Shown here piece by piece: positions 17,996 to 26,653 of a stretch of 64,000 bases of DNA. The notes beneath the pieces are model-generated. The model searched no databases. It was not told the DNA's origin and worked only from the letters and a program-made list of their open reading frames with translations. Both the position numbers and the translations under genes were made by a program. The DNA lies in the NCBI RefSeq assembly GCF_000316645.1, contig NC_019684.1, forward strand, positions 434,001 through 498,000. Direction: 5' to 3'. Each line of letters opens with the position of its first letter. The stretch's first letter is position 1. Source of the DNA: Nostoc sp. PCC 7524 (GTDB lineage: Bacteria > Cyanobacteriota > Cyanobacteriia > Cyanobacteriales > Nostocaceae).

Positions 17996-20299
17996 TTGTC
18001 ATCTGGTAATCATCTTAAAAACGAGGAATCCACAAATGAGCATTTACCACCCAAGAGGTTGGTGAAAGTAAGACAGTTACTGCACCAGATGAGTAGTGCC
18101 ACCTCTGGGATCATGGGCAGGTTCAGTAGCCGAGAACGTCCAATTTATCGGCGTGTGTGGTTTTGGGCGGGGTTAAGTGTAGGGGGTGGGATCATTGCTG
18201 TTAGCTACTTTATTTCTACAATTGATCAGACACTACCCGATAAATCGGAACTGCAAGCCGTCATCCGAGAGCAAACATTAACTATCAAAGCTGTTGATGG
18301 CAGTATATTACAACAGCAAGGGGAAGCCACTAGAGAAGCCCTGAATTTAGAAAAGATACCAGATAACCTTAAAAAAGCTTTTATTGCGATTGAAGATAGA
18401 AGGTTTGAGCAACACAGTGGCATTGATCCCCAAGGCATTATTAGAGCAGCTATTAATAATTTGCGATCGCAAAATGTGGTAGAAGGTGGTAGTACAATCA
18501 CCCAACAGTTAGCGCGGATTCTATTTTTAAAACAAGAACGCACCATCTGGCGAAAACTCAAAGAAGTCCGCCTGGCCCAGAAATTAGAACAAGAGTTAAC
18601 TAAAGACCAAATTCTAGAGCGTTATTTAAATTTAGTGTATTTGGGATCAGGGGCTTATGGTGTAGCCGATGCAGCCTGGGTGTACTTCAGTAAACCCGTA
18701 GATCAACTGACATTGGCAGAAGCGGCGACAATTGCCGGACTCGCCCCTGCGCCTAGTTCCTATTCCCCAGCTACTAATCCCACAGTTGCCCAACAAAGAC
18801 GGAATTTAGTCTTGCAAAGGATGCAAGAAGAAGGATTTATCACAGCTGCCCAAAGACAAGCCGCATCACAACAGCCAATCAAACTGCAATCTAGTTTACC
18901 TAAGCGATTACAATTAGTAGCCCCTTACTTTAGTACCTACGTTCTGCAAGAATTGCCGAAGTACGTTCCCTCGGATGTTCTGGCCAATGGGGGTTTAATT
19001 GTGGAAACGACTTTGAACCCAACTTGGCAAAAAGCAGCCGAAGCCGCAGTTGAGAAAACCTTGAAAAATCAAGGACGCTGGCAAAACTTCACACAAGCAT
19101 CTTTGGTAGCCATCGACCCCCGCAACGGTGAAATTCAGGCAATGGTAGGGGGTAAAAACTTTGGCAAAAACCAATTTAATCGTGTCACCCAAGCCAAACG
19201 CCAACCGGGATCAACATTTAAAGGCTTTGTTTATGCTGCGGCGATCGCCACAGGTAAAAGCCCCAACGACAGCTATTTAGATGCGCCTTTTGTCGTCGAT
19301 GACTACGAACCCAAAAACTACGGTGAAACCTTCCGGGGTTCTATGAGTATCCGTGATGCCCTCACCCGTTCTGTAAATGTGGTGGCAGTGAAAGTATTAC
19401 TAGATGTAGGATTTGAACCCATCATTAACGTAGCCCATAATATGGGCATTAAATCTAAACTGCTACCGACTTACTCACTAGCTCTTGGTTCTAATGAGGT
19501 GACTTTACTAGAATTAACTAGCGCCTACGGTACTTTTGCCACCCAAGGACTATATACTGAACCTCATGGCATTCGCCGGGTTTTGAACCGCAAAGGTGAA
19601 GTGGTTTGGTCTGCTGATTTCCAACCCAAGCGAGCCATTGATCCTACTACTGTTGGCATCATGACTTGGATGCTACGCAATGTTGTCGAAGCTGGTACAG
19701 GTGCAGCCGCCCAATTAGGTAATCGACCAGTAGCCGGGAAAACAGGCACTTCCGATGAAGCCCGTGATTTGTGGTTTATTGGCTACATTCCCCAAGTAGT
19801 CACAGGGGTATGGTTGGGTAACGATAACAACCGCCCCACCTCTGGCAGTAGTGGTAGTGCCGCTTACACTTGGCATGAATTTATGGAAGTAGCAGTAGAA
19901 GGAATGCCCATAGAAAAGTTTCCCCCCAGACCTAAATTAGAAGGACGCAAAGGCAGCATCAAAGCTAAACCCATTAAGCCAGGAAAAATTATCAATGGTT
20001 CCCTGAAATCTGATGAAAAATCAGGACAACAGGACACCAGCTCATCGAGGCGGCGCAGAAGCAGGTTACAGCAAACAGATGATAACTCGAATTCATCCAG
20101 AAGACGGCGGCGTTATCGTCGTAGCCAAGCATCAAATTCTAGTGTTGTTGCAGCGCCTCCTCCCACACGACGGCGCACAAGAACAGTAGAATCAGATGCT
20201 TCCACCCCGCGCAATTCGGGACAGTCTTCAACTCCAGCCAGTTCCCCGTCACCTTCTTGGCGTGAGAGACTCAGACCCAGGTCATCTGCATCTGAATAA
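17996..20299 (+). CDS. Class A penicillin-binding protein (GT51 glycosyltransferase plus transpeptidase)
   Basis: 767 residues. The start is TTG 17996, supported by AGGAGG eight bases upstream. There is a cytoplasmic tail, then a membrane helix at about 53-75. The GT51 domain has catalytic Glu133 in IEDRRFEQHSGIDPQG, and GGSTITQQLAR follows. The transpeptidase has S406TFK, S459VN and K582TG, all intact. It polymerises and crosslinks peptidoglycan on the outer face of the inner membrane. The last 120 residues are a disordered Ser/Arg tail (SSRRRRSRL, SSRRRRRYRR), a strong positive charge on the periplasmic side whose role is unknown. Otherwise it looks like a standard PBP1. Confidence 0.95.
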   Translation: MSSGNHLKNEESTNEHLPPKRLVKVRQLLHQMSSATSGIMGRFSSRERPIYRRVWFWAGLSVGGGIIAVSYFISTIDQTLPDKSELQAVIREQTLTIKAVDGSILQQQGEATREALNLEKIPDNLKKAFIAIEDRRFEQHSGIDPQGIIRAAINNLRSQNVVEGGSTITQQLARILFLKQERTIWRKLKEVRLAQKLEQELTKDQILERYLNLVYLGSGAYGVADAAWVYFSKPVDQLTLAEAATIAGLAPAPSSYSPATNPTVAQQRRNLVLQRMQEEGFITAAQRQAASQQPIKLQSSLPKRLQLVAPYFSTYVLQELPKYVPSDVLANGGLIVETTLNPTWQKAAEAAVEKTLKNQGRWQNFTQASLVAIDPRNGEIQAMVGGKNFGKNQFNRVTQAKRQPGSTFKGFVYAAAIATGKSPNDSYLDAPFVVDDYEPKNYGETFRGSMSIRDALTRSVNVVAVKVLLDVGFEPIINVAHNMGIKSKLLPTYSLALGSNEVTLLELTSAYGTFATQGLYTEPHGIRRVLNRKGEVVWSADFQPKRAIDPTTVGIMTWMLRNVVEAGTGAAAQLGNRPVAGKTGTSDEARDLWFIGYIPQVVTGVWLGNDNNRPTSGSSGSAAYTWHEFMEVAVEGMPIEKFPPRPKLEGRKGSIKAKPIKPGKIINGSLKSDEKSGQQDTSSSRRRRSRLQQTDDNSNSSRRRRRYRRSQASNSSVVAAPPPTRRRTRTVESDASTPRNSGQSSTPASSPSPSWRERLRPRSSASE

Positions 20300-20300
20300 A

Positions 20301-20402
20301 TGAGTAGTGAGTAATGAGTAATGAGTAATGAGTAATACCCACTACTTATTACTTATTACTCATTACTTCAAAATTAAAGACAGTTGGAGTCGGGGATTTA
20401 AA
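20301..20402. repeat. Dispersed repeat with heptamers, copy 1
   Basis: GAGTAAT heptamers (20309-20340), a 21-bp ATTACTT-type insert (20341-20361), and a 40-bp unique tail at 20362-20401. The 40-bp tail is identical, inverted, to 39671-39710. It sits directly after the PBP stop codon. Confidence 0.95.
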
Positions 20403-20541
20403 CCCCAACTCAACTGATACTACGTGTAGACGTAGGGGTCTTAAACCCTTGAATTTACGATAAAACACGGTACTGTATACTGTGCAGTACACTAAATAAT
20501 GATGCAATCAGGAAACTCAACTTGAAATTTTGAGTAGGAAT

Positions 20542-20883
20542 TTATGCTGCAAGACCTTCTGTAGCGCCACCGATTGACTTCCAGGCATGAAAACCGCCCT
20601 TAATTTCAAAGGCATCAATAAAACCAGCTGCTCGTAAGATGTATACTGCACGGGCTGATTGTTCTTCATTGTCGCCATAGACGTAAATCAGACGACCCTT
20701 GTGTAAAGCAGTGTTGGCTTTTTGTGCCAATTCATCGACGGGAATTTGGATTGCCCCTGTGATGTGGCCTTGATTGTATGCGTGGCGATCGCGCACATCA
20801 ACAATTGTAAAACCAGGTTGACCCCATTCCAAACGTAACTTTAATTCTTGTGCATCAGCTACTAAGTTATTACTCATAAGCAT
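20542..20883 (-). CDS. Rhodanese-like domain protein lacking the catalytic cysteine
   Basis: 113 residues from ATG 20883 (a TTG at 20916 would extend it by 11). The single rhodanese domain is recognisable: TIVDVRDRHAYNQGHITGAI, then LIYVYGDNEEQSARA, then KGGFHAWKS. The active-site loop normally has Cys after the YVY strand; here it is Gly, so thiosulfate or persulfide transfer is unlikely. Such domains often serve as binding or regulatory units. Fold is certain, loss of activity is inferred, function unknown. Confidence 0.88.
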   Translation of the reverse strand: MLMSNNLVADAQELKLRLEWGQPGFTIVDVRDRHAYNQGHITGAIQIPVDELAQKANTALHKGRLIYVYGDNEEQSARAVYILRAAGFIDAFEIKGGFHAWKSIGGATEGLAA

Positions 20884-21020
20884 TGCTCGCTTACATCCTA
20901 AAAAGCAATCTACCAAGAATCCCCCATAAATCTACATTTCTTCACAATTAATAAAAGTTTGTAGGCAATAGTCATAAGCCATAAGTCATAAGTTATTAGT
21001 TATCATCTTTTTTGTTGCCT

Positions 21021-21070
21021 CTATCTCCCCCATCTCCCTCATCTCCCCCATCTCCCCTATCTCCCCCATC
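21021..21070. repeat. Tandem 9-mer array (ATCTCCCCC-like) in the mutL leader
   Basis: Five to six copies of a CTCCCCCAT-type nonamer end five bases before the mutL ATG. No purine-rich ribosome binding site exists there; the leader is pure pyrimidine repeat. Confidence 0.85.
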
Positions 21071-21075
21071 TTCCA

Positions 21076-22752
21076 ATGGCATCTACTATCCAAGCTTTAC
21101 CTCAAGAAGTCGTATATCTCATTACCGCCGGTGAAGTCATCGACTCTTTCGCGGCTGTGGTGCGGGAATTGGTGGAAAATGCTTTAGATGCAGGTGCGAC
21201 AAGAATTATAGTTTCTCTGTGGCCACAACAGTGGCGTATCCGTGTGGCAGATAATGGTTGCGGCATGGATTTAGATGATTTGCAACAAGCCGCAGCAGCT
21301 CACAGCACCAGTAAAATTCGTTCTAGTGATGATTTGTGGAAAATTAATAGTTTGGGATTTCGGGGTGAGGCGTTACATAGTTTAGCTAATTTAGCAGATT
21401 TAGAGATTTTCAGCCGTTCCGCAGATGGAAATGTAGGATGGCGGGTTGTGTATGGTGATGGGGGGAAAGCTATGCAAGTAGAAGCCACAGCGATCGCTCC
21501 TGGTACAGTGGTGACAGTCTCGAATTTATTTGCCAATTGTGCAGCCCGTCGTCAAGGTTTACCTCCGGCAGCCCAGCAAATGAAAGCTGTACAAGCCACA
21601 ATTCAAAACATCGCCCTGTGTCATCCTCAAGTCACTTGGCAAGTTTGGCAAGATGATCGCCAATGGTTTACCATCTCAAAAGCCGCTACAGTTGGACAAC
21701 TCCTACCCCAACTTTTACCCCAAGTCCGACAAGGCGACTTACAAGAACTAACCCTGGAAATCTCCAATCCAGAAAAATCCCCACTCCCCACTCCCTACTC
21801 CCTACTCACCTTAGTAGTAGGCTTACCAGATAGATGTCATCGCCATCGTCCCGATTGGGTGCGGGTAGCGATTAACGGACGGATGGTGAAATCACCAGAA
21901 TTAGAACAGACAATTTTGGCAGCATTTCACAAAACACTACCACGCGATCGCTATCCTATTTGTTTTCTCCATCTTGCCATTTCCCCCGACCAAATTAACT
22001 GGAATCGCAACCCCGCTAAAACCGAAATTTACCTCAACGAATTGAGTTATTGGCAAGAACAAATCACCCAAGCCATTAACCAAGCCCTGCGTTTAAGTTC
22101 TGCCAACCTCAAAGAATCAGTCCACACCACCAGAGTCAGTCAATTACTCAAAGCCGCCGAAGAAAAAGGTAATTACAACGTTAATCCTCAAAACTCCCCA
22201 CTCCCCACTTCCCACTCCCTCAAAGCCGTTGCCCAAGTCAGCAATACCTACATCGTTGCCGAACATCCTGGGGGAATGTGGTTAGTAGAACAGCATATTG
22301 CCCATGAGCGAGTATTGTATGAGCAATTATGTGACCACTGGCAATTTGTCCCAGTAGAACCACCAATTATTCTTTATCAATTAACACCAGCCCAAGTTGC
22401 TCAACTGCAACGCATCGGTTTAGATATCGAACCCTTTGGCGAACAACTGTGGGCAGTGCGTAACCTTCCCGCCATGTTGCAGCACAGAGAAGATTGTGCT
22501 GACGCAATTGTAGAACTGAGTTGGGGCGGCGACTTACAAACCGCCCAAGTTGCCGTTGCTTGTCGCAGTGCTATTCGTAACGGGACACCGATGAGTTTAC
22601 CAGAAATGCAAAAATTACTAGATGATTGGCAACGCACCCGCAACCCCCGCACCTGTCCCCACGGTCGCCCGATTTATTTATCATTAGATGAGTCGTCTTT
22701 ATCTCGATTTTTCCGCCGTCACTGGGTAATCGGCAAAAGTCACGGTATCTGA
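21076..22752 (+). CDS. mutL: DNA mismatch repair protein MutL
   Basis: 558 residues. The GHKL ATPase motifs are GEVIDSFAAVVRELVENALD, DNGCGMD and FRGEALHSLA. The C-terminal domain has EQHIAHERVLYE, close to the DQHA(x)2E(x)4E endonuclease motif but with Asp to Glu and Ala to Ile. It also has ACRSAIRNG and CPHGRP, so it belongs to the nicking-type MutL group, though metal binding may be altered. The linker contains two patches translated from CCCCACT-type heptamers (KSPLPTPYSL near 235; NSPLPTSHSL near 375). The leader lacks a ribosome binding site. It acts in mismatch repair with MutS, which is not in this window. Confidence 0.93.
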   Translation: MASTIQALPQEVVYLITAGEVIDSFAAVVRELVENALDAGATRIIVSLWPQQWRIRVADNGCGMDLDDLQQAAAAHSTSKIRSSDDLWKINSLGFRGEALHSLANLADLEIFSRSADGNVGWRVVYGDGGKAMQVEATAIAPGTVVTVSNLFANCAARRQGLPPAAQQMKAVQATIQNIALCHPQVTWQVWQDDRQWFTISKAATVGQLLPQLLPQVRQGDLQELTLEISNPEKSPLPTPYSLLTLVVGLPDRCHRHRPDWVRVAINGRMVKSPELEQTILAAFHKTLPRDRYPICFLHLAISPDQINWNRNPAKTEIYLNELSYWQEQITQAINQALRLSSANLKESVHTTRVSQLLKAAEEKGNYNVNPQNSPLPTSHSLKAVAQVSNTYIVAEHPGGMWLVEQHIAHERVLYEQLCDHWQFVPVEPPIILYQLTPAQVAQLQRIGLDIEPFGEQLWAVRNLPAMLQHREDCADAIVELSWGGDLQTAQVAVACRSAIRNGTPMSLPEMQKLLDDWQRTRNPRTCPHGRPIYLSLDESSLSRFFRRHWVIGKSHGI

Positions 22753-22804
22753 GTTTTTATGCAATTTTTGTGAATTCAGGTACAAATTGATATAAGTATG
22801 AGTT

Positions 22805-22832
22805 GTAGAGACGTTGTATACAACGTCTCTAC
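22805..22832. repeat. Perfect 28-bp palindrome downstream of mutL
   Basis: Left arm GTAGAGACGTTGTA is followed by its exact reverse complement with no loop. An imperfect copy is at 6445-6471, and a diverged one is inside the STAND gene near 48250. It could end mutL transcription, but there is no T-run. Confidence 0.95.
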
Positions 22833-22912
22833 TTGGGCTGGAAGTAGTTCGCTTTCATACATATTTCGGGTGTGCGGTTTGGTGCAAGTCGTTTTTCGGT
22901 AACGTTGTAGTA

Positions 22913-23449
22913 TTAGCCCATCACATCACTCGGAAAAGGCTCGAAATACCATCCTTCAGGCCTTTCAATCTCCTCTTCGTCTTCGTCATCCTCGTTGGAA
23001 TCAAGTACCCCTCCCTCTAGTATCCACTCGATTGCTTCATCCAAGCTGCCTCCAGTCAGGAAAATCTCTTCGTAGTCAATCGGCAGTACATACAATCTGT
23101 CAGGTGCGGACGGATGAAAAATCAGCTCATCCCCGTTCCCTGTATCTGCGATGATGATGGACTCTAAAACTCGGTCTTTGGTCAAGAGGTCTGTTCCTTT
23201 GTCCCAGAAGTAAGACTCACTCCACCGATTCTGAAAATCGCGGTATTCCTGTTGAATACGCATCGGGCTGTAAACACGAACCGTGTCATTGAGGATTCCG
23301 ATTCCCAATGTGGTTACATACTCTTTGTAACCTCTGGGCATCCGTGTATTAAGCACCTGTTCCAACTGGGTCACTTCGTCAGCCGTTACGCGAACTAAGT
23401 CTTCATTCATCAATTGAATATTGTTGTAGTCCATAGTAATTACCCACAT
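22913..23449 (-). CDS. SMI1/KNR4 family protein
   Basis: 178 residues (an internal ATG at 23434 is an alternative start). The SMI1/KNR4 (SUKH) fold is indicated by VTADEVTQLEQVLNTRMPRG, YKEYVTTLGIGILNDTVRVY and the later DTGNGDELIFHPSAPDRLYV. The C-terminus is strongly acidic (DSNEDDEDEEEIERPEGW). In bacteria this superfamily includes many immunity proteins against secreted toxins, but also plain regulatory forms. No toxin gene is adjacent, so an orphan immunity role is only a possibility. Confidence 0.8.
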   Translation of the reverse strand: MWVITMDYNNIQLMNEDLVRVTADEVTQLEQVLNTRMPRGYKEYVTTLGIGILNDTVRVYSPMRIQQEYRDFQNRWSESYFWDKGTDLLTKDRVLESIIIADTGNGDELIFHPSAPDRLYVLPIDYEEIFLTGGSLDEAIEWILEGGVLDSNEDDEDEEEIERPEGWYFEPFPSDVMG

Positions 23450-23760
23450 ATATCGTCAACTACTGGAATCTGAAGTAGCTTAACGAATAAGATGAACCAC
23501 GGCATGAGACTTTGGCTCCAGCACCAAAACCTCTTGACCGTCCGGTTCATAAACTTTTTCAGTACATTCGTAGGGTGCGTCAGATTTGAATTTTTCGTTA
23601 TTCTCAGAAAATTTTTGGTATCTGACGCACCCTAGAAGATAGGTTGAGTGTGACACCTGTGTAAGTCCTAACTTTCTTAGTATTTCTTGTTTGCTACTAC
23701 TATATACAAATGCTATTATGTAGGAGGAGGCTTTGGGCGCGTATGTGCTTCATTGCCTTT
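23450..23760. other. Intergenic region with a MITE-like inverted repeat
   Basis: No gene is seen. The only structure is the 15-bp inverted repeat at 23571-23634. The neighbours converge on neither side in a way that requires a promoter here except for the SMI1 gene. Confidence 0.5.
23571..23634. repeat. 64-bp element with 15-bp perfect terminal inverted repeats
   Basis: TAGGGTGCGTCAGAT (23571-23585) and ATCTGACGCACCCTA (23620-23634) are exact complements around a 34-base AT-rich middle. This looks like a MITE-like dispersed hairpin. Confidence 0.9.
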
Positions 23761-24633
23761 TTAAATTTCAGTCCTGTCTTCCCTTGCACGCAAATCTGTA
23801 ATTACTGCAAAGCTCCACACCGGGTAATTTGGATTTCCGTCTACTTCTCGAATAGCACGGTACCTAAGCCCAAGCAACTGTTCAGTCAAATCATCTAATT
23901 CTGAACGCCTTGGTTCATTCATTCCTTCAAAACGTACATTCCAAGAGGCAATGTAAGCGGACAAATCTGCAAGCTGTATACCTGTGGTTAAGTCGCTGTG
24001 TACAAAGAAAGGTTCGGGAATTATTTGACCTGCCCGACGTTTTCCTCTTGCAGTATATTTGAAGTATCTGTCCATCTGTTCAATCAGAATATGGCTCTGA
24101 CTTTTTTCTAGCTCATCAAAAACAATAATTCCAGACAGGGATGTATCTTTATCTTCTAAAAAGTAGAAAAAACGTTCAAACAAGTAAGCATAATCTTTGC
24201 GGAGATGTAGAGCATTAGGACTAGGTGAATTTCTATCGATAATGCTTGCAAATACTCTACACCGAAAGCGTGAGCAAATATTGAATGCCTCGCGAACATA
24301 TGCAAGCTTGGCTTGCGCTAATGCAGTTAGTGAATCTCTAGTTGCTGCCACCCCATTCTCAAGACACTGTTTTGCCAGACTACGACATTGATCTTCTGGA
24401 AAGAGGGGGAGTTGATTAGCAAGTCTATAAGTCTTTTTATTCAACAGCTTTTTAGCTTTTAACTCACGGCTGTTGGTACTGTAGCTCATTCCAAAATAAC
24501 GTAGTTCTGCTTCCTGCAAAGCTTTCACTAAATTCCAAAGATCACGATCTTCTACTGCAACTCCTGCAAGCACCTCGTAGGGAGACTCTCTATGGTCTTG
24601 ACCACTTTCATCTACAAACAGAAAATATGCCAT
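23761..24633 (-). CDS. DUF3800 domain protein
   Basis: 290 residues. MAYFLFVDESGQDHRESPYE at the N-terminus carries the DESG motif of DUF3800. Later acidic and polar motifs (ASIIDRNSP; IIVFDELEKS; GIQLADLSAYI) are in the expected order for this predicted RNase H-like fold. DUF3800 proteins are often found in mobile or defence regions, and biochemical function is not settled. The gene is flanked by the SMI1 gene and a sensor kinase and has no obvious operon partner. Confidence 0.85.
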   Translation of the reverse strand: MAYFLFVDESGQDHRESPYEVLAGVAVEDRDLWNLVKALQEAELRYFGMSYSTNSRELKAKKLLNKKTYRLANQLPLFPEDQCRSLAKQCLENGVAATRDSLTALAQAKLAYVREAFNICSRFRCRVFASIIDRNSPSPNALHLRKDYAYLFERFFYFLEDKDTSLSGIIVFDELEKSQSHILIEQMDRYFKYTARGKRRAGQIIPEPFFVHSDLTTGIQLADLSAYIASWNVRFEGMNEPRRSELDDLTEQLLGLRYRAIREVDGNPNYPVWSFAVITDLRAREDRTEI

Positions 24634-24872
24634 CTAACTACAGTTAATAATACCTTTTGGTCTGTCTTTTTTTGTGCCATGTAATCAAACACTTCTTAGC
24701 TTACGCACTTTTGCGAAAGAGGAAGACACAACTGTTTATTATACATAAAATTTACGTATAACTACTGTTCACAGAGGAATTGTTCTCAGAATAATCGCAT
24801 CCCTATAAGCTGTTTTATTAGATGCCTGGCAAATAGCATCTATATATCAAATTGAATATGTTTGATTACAAC

Positions 24873-26219
24873 TCAGTATAAAGATATGTTGATGGGGATT
24901 TCTATCACTAATTCTGTACCCTTACCAATTTCGGAATTACACCGAATTTTCCCTTGATGCTGCTCAACAATGATTTGATAGCTAATCGATAAACCTAAAC
25001 CTGTACCCTTACCAACTGGTTTAGTAGTAAAAAAAGGGTCAAATAAGTAGGGCTTCACACTCTCTGGTATCCCTGCACCATTGTCAGCAATGCGGATAGA
25101 TATCCAATCAGAAGCTATAAATTCTGTACAAATAGTAATTATATTCTGACGTTCTGGGTTGTTTGTTATCGAGCGATCGCTATTGTATTCTTCTATAGCA
25201 TCAATCGCATTACTAATAATATTCATGAATACCTGATTAATTTGTCCAGCATAGCAATATACCAAAGGTAAATTGCCATATTGTTTAATCACGTTAATAC
25301 CTGGCGACTCTTCATTACCTTGTAAACGATGGGCCAAGATAACTAGAGTGCTTTCAATGCCTTCATGAATATCGACTTTTTTCAGTTCTGCTTCATCTAA
25401 TCGTGAAAAAGTACGTAAAGACAACACAATTTGTCGGATACGTTCAGCACCAACCTCGACTGAAGATAAAATTTTGGGTAAATCTTCTAGTAAAAAATCT
25501 AGTTCAATTTCCTGAATTTGTTGCAGAATATTTGCCGGAGGATGAGCAACAAAATCTTGGTAAAGGCTTAAGAGATGCAAAACATCTTGAGTATACTTTT
25601 GGATATAGCCCAGATTGGCATAGATAAAATTCACTGGGTTATTAATCTCATGGGCAATACCAGCAACCAGTTGTCCTAAACTAGACATTTTTTCAGTTTG
25701 CACCAACTGCACTTGAGCTTTTTTGAGGCGTTTATTAGCTGCAACTAACTCCGCAGTTCGTGCCTCAACCAATTCTTGTAATTTTTCTCGATGTTGCTTG
25801 AGTTCTTCTTCAGCTTTTTGTCGTTCAGTTATATCACGTAAAACTAAAACTGCACTAGGGTTTCCCCCTTGAATCTGCACGTAAGCCCAAGAAACTTCTA
25901 AAATTAATTTTTTTTCTAATCTCTGAAACTCGTAGACTTCAGTAGCATTTAATTGATGTTTTAAAGCGCGAGCAACTGGGTGTAAATTTTCTGGAACGAC
26001 TTCACCATGTCTGCTGAGTGGTAGTAAGTCCACAAGGTTAGCACCAAGAACTTGAAAACGAGTTCGTGCCACTAAATTATCAAAAGTTGCATTTGACCAA
26101 TTGATTTTGCCATTTTCATCAGTCCAAGTGATGGCATCAATAATAGTACCAAGTGCCACCTCCATTCTGCCTAATGTGGCTCGTAGCTTATCAACTAAGG
26201 GGACTGAATCAAATTTCAC
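24873..26219 (-). CDS. PAS sensor histidine kinase
   Basis: 448 residues from a GTG at 26219 with GGAG about eight bases upstream. A PAS domain (ITWTDENGKINWSNATFDNL to LVLRDITERQKAEEEL, about 20-140) leads into a coiled coil (about 135-175). The kinase H-box GIAHEINNPVNFI has an intact His, then an N-box (NIISNAIDAIEEY), DNGAGIPESV and GKGTGLGLSI. The NNP after the His puts it in the HPK4-type group. There is no membrane segment, so it is a cytosolic sensor. A PAS-only gene lies 86 bp upstream on the same strand and may feed into it. No response regulator is adjacent. Confidence 0.9.
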   Translation of the reverse strand: MKFDSVPLVDKLRATLGRMEVALGTIIDAITWTDENGKINWSNATFDNLVARTRFQVLGANLVDLLPLSRHGEVVPENLHPVARALKHQLNATEVYEFQRLEKKLILEVSWAYVQIQGGNPSAVLVLRDITERQKAEEELKQHREKLQELVEARTAELVAANKRLKKAQVQLVQTEKMSSLGQLVAGIAHEINNPVNFIYANLGYIQKYTQDVLHLLSLYQDFVAHPPANILQQIQEIELDFLLEDLPKILSSVEVGAERIRQIVLSLRTFSRLDEAELKKVDIHEGIESTLVILAHRLQGNEESPGINVIKQYGNLPLVYCYAGQINQVFMNIISNAIDAIEEYNSDRSITNNPERQNIITICTEFIASDWISIRIADNGAGIPESVKPYLFDPFFTTKPVGKGTGLGLSISYQIIVEQHQGKIRCNSEIGKGTELVIEIPINISLY

Positions 26220-26305
26220 ATTTAATGCTCCTGTTCCATTCAGCTATACCTTTAATGTAGTAAAGGGAACAATTGCAAACATTCCCCTTCTCTTCCCCAC
26301 TCCCA

Positions 26306-26653
26306 CTATAAAGGACGGAGTATAGCACCAAAAATCCATTCCCCTTCCTGTTTTTCTGCTGTAATGAAATGTTCTGCATCAATTTCGCTGCCATCACTCC
26401 TGACAGCTTTCAGTTGTAGTGGATGATTGAGAACAGTAGGCTGTTCAGTCATGGCAAAGCGAGAAAAGCCTAGATGATGGGAATCATGGAAACTGCTGGG
26501 AATTACGGCTTCTAAGGTTTGGCCAATGATTTCTGCCTCTGTCCAGCCAAACACAAATTGAAAAGCATCGTTTACATAGATAATTAAACCTTGGTTATCA
26601 GTCATCAGGACTGGTAAATCGATTTCAGCCTTCATCTGTTGGAGTGTTTTCAT
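26306..26653 (-). CDS. Single PAS domain protein
   Basis: 115 residues, just one PAS domain: LPVLMTDNQGLIIYVNDAFQ, FGWTEAEIIGQTLEAVIPS, and the final GEWIFGAILRPL strand. It has no output domain and probably works through protein-protein contacts, possibly with the PAS kinase encoded next in the same direction. The two frames could in principle be one gene split by a frameshift, but each has a sensible start and the kinase has its own PAS. I treat them as separate. Confidence 0.8.
   Translation of the reverse strand: MKTLQQMKAEIDLPVLMTDNQGLIIYVNDAFQFVFGWTEAEIIGQTLEAVIPSSFHDSHHLGFSRFAMTEQPTVLNHPLQLKAVRSDGSEIDAEHFITAEKQEGEWIFGAILRPL

Noticed and set aside
24873-26653. PAS gene and PAS kinase as one gene split by a frameshift
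   Set aside because: Each has its own start and PAS domain, and the kinase has a GGAG-GTG start; an 86-bp spacer with stops separates them.
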